This document shows, piece after piece, positions 62,602-64,000 of a DNA stretch of 64,000 bases. The stretch is from Diplosphaera chodatii (Eukaryota > Chlorophyta > Trebouxiophyceae > Prasiolales > Stichococcaceae), in assembly GCA_032358165.1 (NCBI GenBank), contig JAALGY010000038.1, positions 744,001 through 808,000 on the forward strand, given 5' to 3'. A program made the translations under genes and the position numbers. The notes below the pieces were generated by a model. It was given only the letters and a program-made list of their open reading frames with translations, did not search any database and was not told where the DNA came from. Position 1 is the stretch's first letter; every line of letters starts with the position of its first letter.

Positions 62602-62948
62602 GCTCAATGTGTCGGCACGTCTGTGTCATCGCCGCGTGGCGGCTGCCGAACTATCTGACATGAAAAGGTACCGTCGAGAAGTGGAGCCGCACGTTACCTC
62701 AATCAGACGGCACCATACACCTTGCCCAGAAAGCTGCCGAGAACTTGAATGGCTTCGAGTTTTCGCTAGAGGGCGGCCAGCAGCATGTTCCATGAACGAG
62801 TGATGGAAGCCACGGACTAACAGGTTGGGTGGGTCATACGGCGGTAGTATCGCCTCAGAAGAATACCAAGCTCGACAGCATATCGGCTTGCTGCAAGTCT
62901 GCATGCAGACGATGAACGAGTGTCTTGTTGCATGCCAACACATAAACA
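62602..62948 (-). other. Intergenic region, promoter of FkbM-type gene and 3' flank of epimerase gene
   Basis: About 350 bp between two - strand genes. No specific element was recognised. Confidence 0.35.
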
Positions 62949-64000
62949 TCATGAGTCCATTGACACTGGGCCAGGGTGTGCTAACCCTGCGTCAGGGGAG
63001 TTGAAATATTGCCGACATTCTTCGCTCTTGGCTGCCGCCCTGTCAACGCTGGTGCGCAGCTTGCAGATGGTGCCCTCCCAATCGTCGCTGCCAAACACCG
63101 CGCTGCCTGCTACGATGATGTTGGCACCAGCCGCCGCTGCCTGGTCAATTGTGGCCGGTGAAATGCCACCATCCACCTGCGTGCAGAGGGGTGGTGGGTG
63201 AGCATGGCCACATCACGATTCAAGCACAAGGCGGTTCCACTGGATGTCTAAGACGAGAGAGAGGTGCAGATGCTCATCATGGCTGGTCACCCACCTCAAT
63301 CTGCAGGGCTGGATACTTGTGCCGCAGGTCCCTAACCTTCTGCATCATTGCTGGCTGGAACTTTTGACCCCCAAACCCCGGCTCCACACTGAGTGGCAGG
63401 ACCTGCATGACGTGATCGAGTTGCAGCTCTCTCTATAATCCCAGTCGAAACGACGCTGTCGCAACCAGGTGTTGCCATTTGTCACATGGTAGCTTCTACA
63501 TGCTGCACACGGCCTACCAGGTCGATGTCGCCAGCATCGCAGTATGGGAACACATGTTCCACGGGCGTGGAGGGCTTCAGCGCGATGCCCACGTGCATGC
63601 CAGCGTCCCGCACCTGCGCACAGCGTTGCTCCACATGTCTGCCCCGGCAGTGCGGACATCGACGTGAGCAACCGTCATGCTCATCCGGCGTGTTGTGGGA
63701 GGCCTGATGAGGTGCTCACCCGCTTTGCTAGCTGCACAACTTCCTCATGCCGCTCTGAGGACAGGCGCGGGGCAACCACCTCCAGGTGGAACGTGTACAT
63801 GTCTGCTATGCCGGCAAACTCCTGCGATGTCACCATGGTACGGCATACAGGCTCTGTGACGAGAGTGTCCGTCATCTCATTGCAGCCTTTGTGATGTGTT
63901 AGAGCACACAGCAGTACCTCCACCCACTGTCCTGGATCTGTGACCATCAAGTGGCAGTCCAGGAAGGCCTCCGTGTGTTTCCGCAGACTCTTGAGCACTG
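62949..64000 (-). CDS. Ribulose-phosphate 3-epimerase (partial, N-terminus beyond the window)
   Basis: Interconverts ribulose 5-phosphate and xylulose 5-phosphate in the pentose phosphate and Calvin pathways. Exons read from the right edge: LKSLRKHTEAFLDCHLMVTD, FAGIADMYTFHLE, VRDAGMHVGIALKPSTPVEH, LSVEPGFGGQKFQPAMMQKV and VDGGISPATIDQAAAAGANI followed by IVAGSAVFGS. These contain the conserved D-x-H-x-M-V, the V-E-P-G-F-G-G-Q phosphate/metal loop and the final D-G-G and A-G-S-A-x-F phosphate motifs of the RPE barrel. The stop is TGA 62951-62949. A tail of about 20 residues after the last helix (ECRQYFNSPDAG...) is longer than in typical enzymes. The first strands and any transit peptide lie outside, so cytosolic versus plastid type cannot be decided. 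Confidence 0.88.

Overview
This is nuclear DNA of a eukaryote, most likely a trebouxiophyte-type green alga. Almost every gene is cut by many short spliceosomal introns (GT...AG, with acceptors very often reading TGCAG), the DNA is moderately GC-rich with CTG/CAG tracts, and the gene set is plant/algal: a plant-style FAD oxidase plus cyclopropane-fatty-acid synthase, a plant-style ubiquitin hydrolase, RABC/Rab18, site-2 protease and FkbM-type proteins. The order of the organism is an inference; no marker sequence was compared. I joined exons by hand, checking splice phase and frame, so most gene ends are firm while some starts and small internal exons are approximate.

Layout. 1-246: 3' end of a protein-L-isoaspartate methyltransferase (+). 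555-4346: site-2 protease (-). 4760-8703: secreted papain-family protease (+). 9095-10500: DUF4602/C1orf131-like nucleolar protein (+). 11116-11715: membrane-anchored RING E3 of the RMA/RNF5 type (+). 12201-13426: REV7/MAD2L2 (-). 14052-14672: intronless RABC/Rab18 GTPase (-). 15185-21231: SAM-domain protein with several F-x-R...D-L-x-x-R coiled-coil repeats (+). 21767-28824 (-): FAD oxidase/cyclopropane synthase followed, in matching splice phase, by a TLC-domain membrane protein; the two may be one fused gene. 28825-30680: no gene recognised. 30681-34662: unrecognised basic protein whose gene carries two sets of tandemly duplicated exons (+). 34663-39923: mostly unexplained, with a perfect hairpin and weak coding fragments. 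39924-45264: ubiquitin carboxyl-terminal hydrolase with polyQ tracts (-). 46364-50160: unrecognised Ala-rich helical protein (+). 50648-52799 (-) and 53878-57718 (+): a divergent pair of paralogous Arg/Ser/Pro-rich proteins, each ending in a GYF-like domain with an intron at the same place. 58236-62601: type II membrane FkbM-family methyltransferase (-). 62949-64000: ribulose-phosphate 3-epimerase, entering from the right edge (-).

There is no operon logic: neighbours are a normal eukaryotic mixture of housekeeping genes. The most distinctive material is the tandem exon-duplication gene near 31 kb, the divergent GYF-like paralogue pair near 53 kb, the possible cyclopropane-synthase/TLC fusion near 23 kb, and a 37-bp palindromic element with a target-site-like duplication at 14.87 kb. 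I saw no tRNA, rRNA, CRISPR array, transposase or reverse transcriptase.
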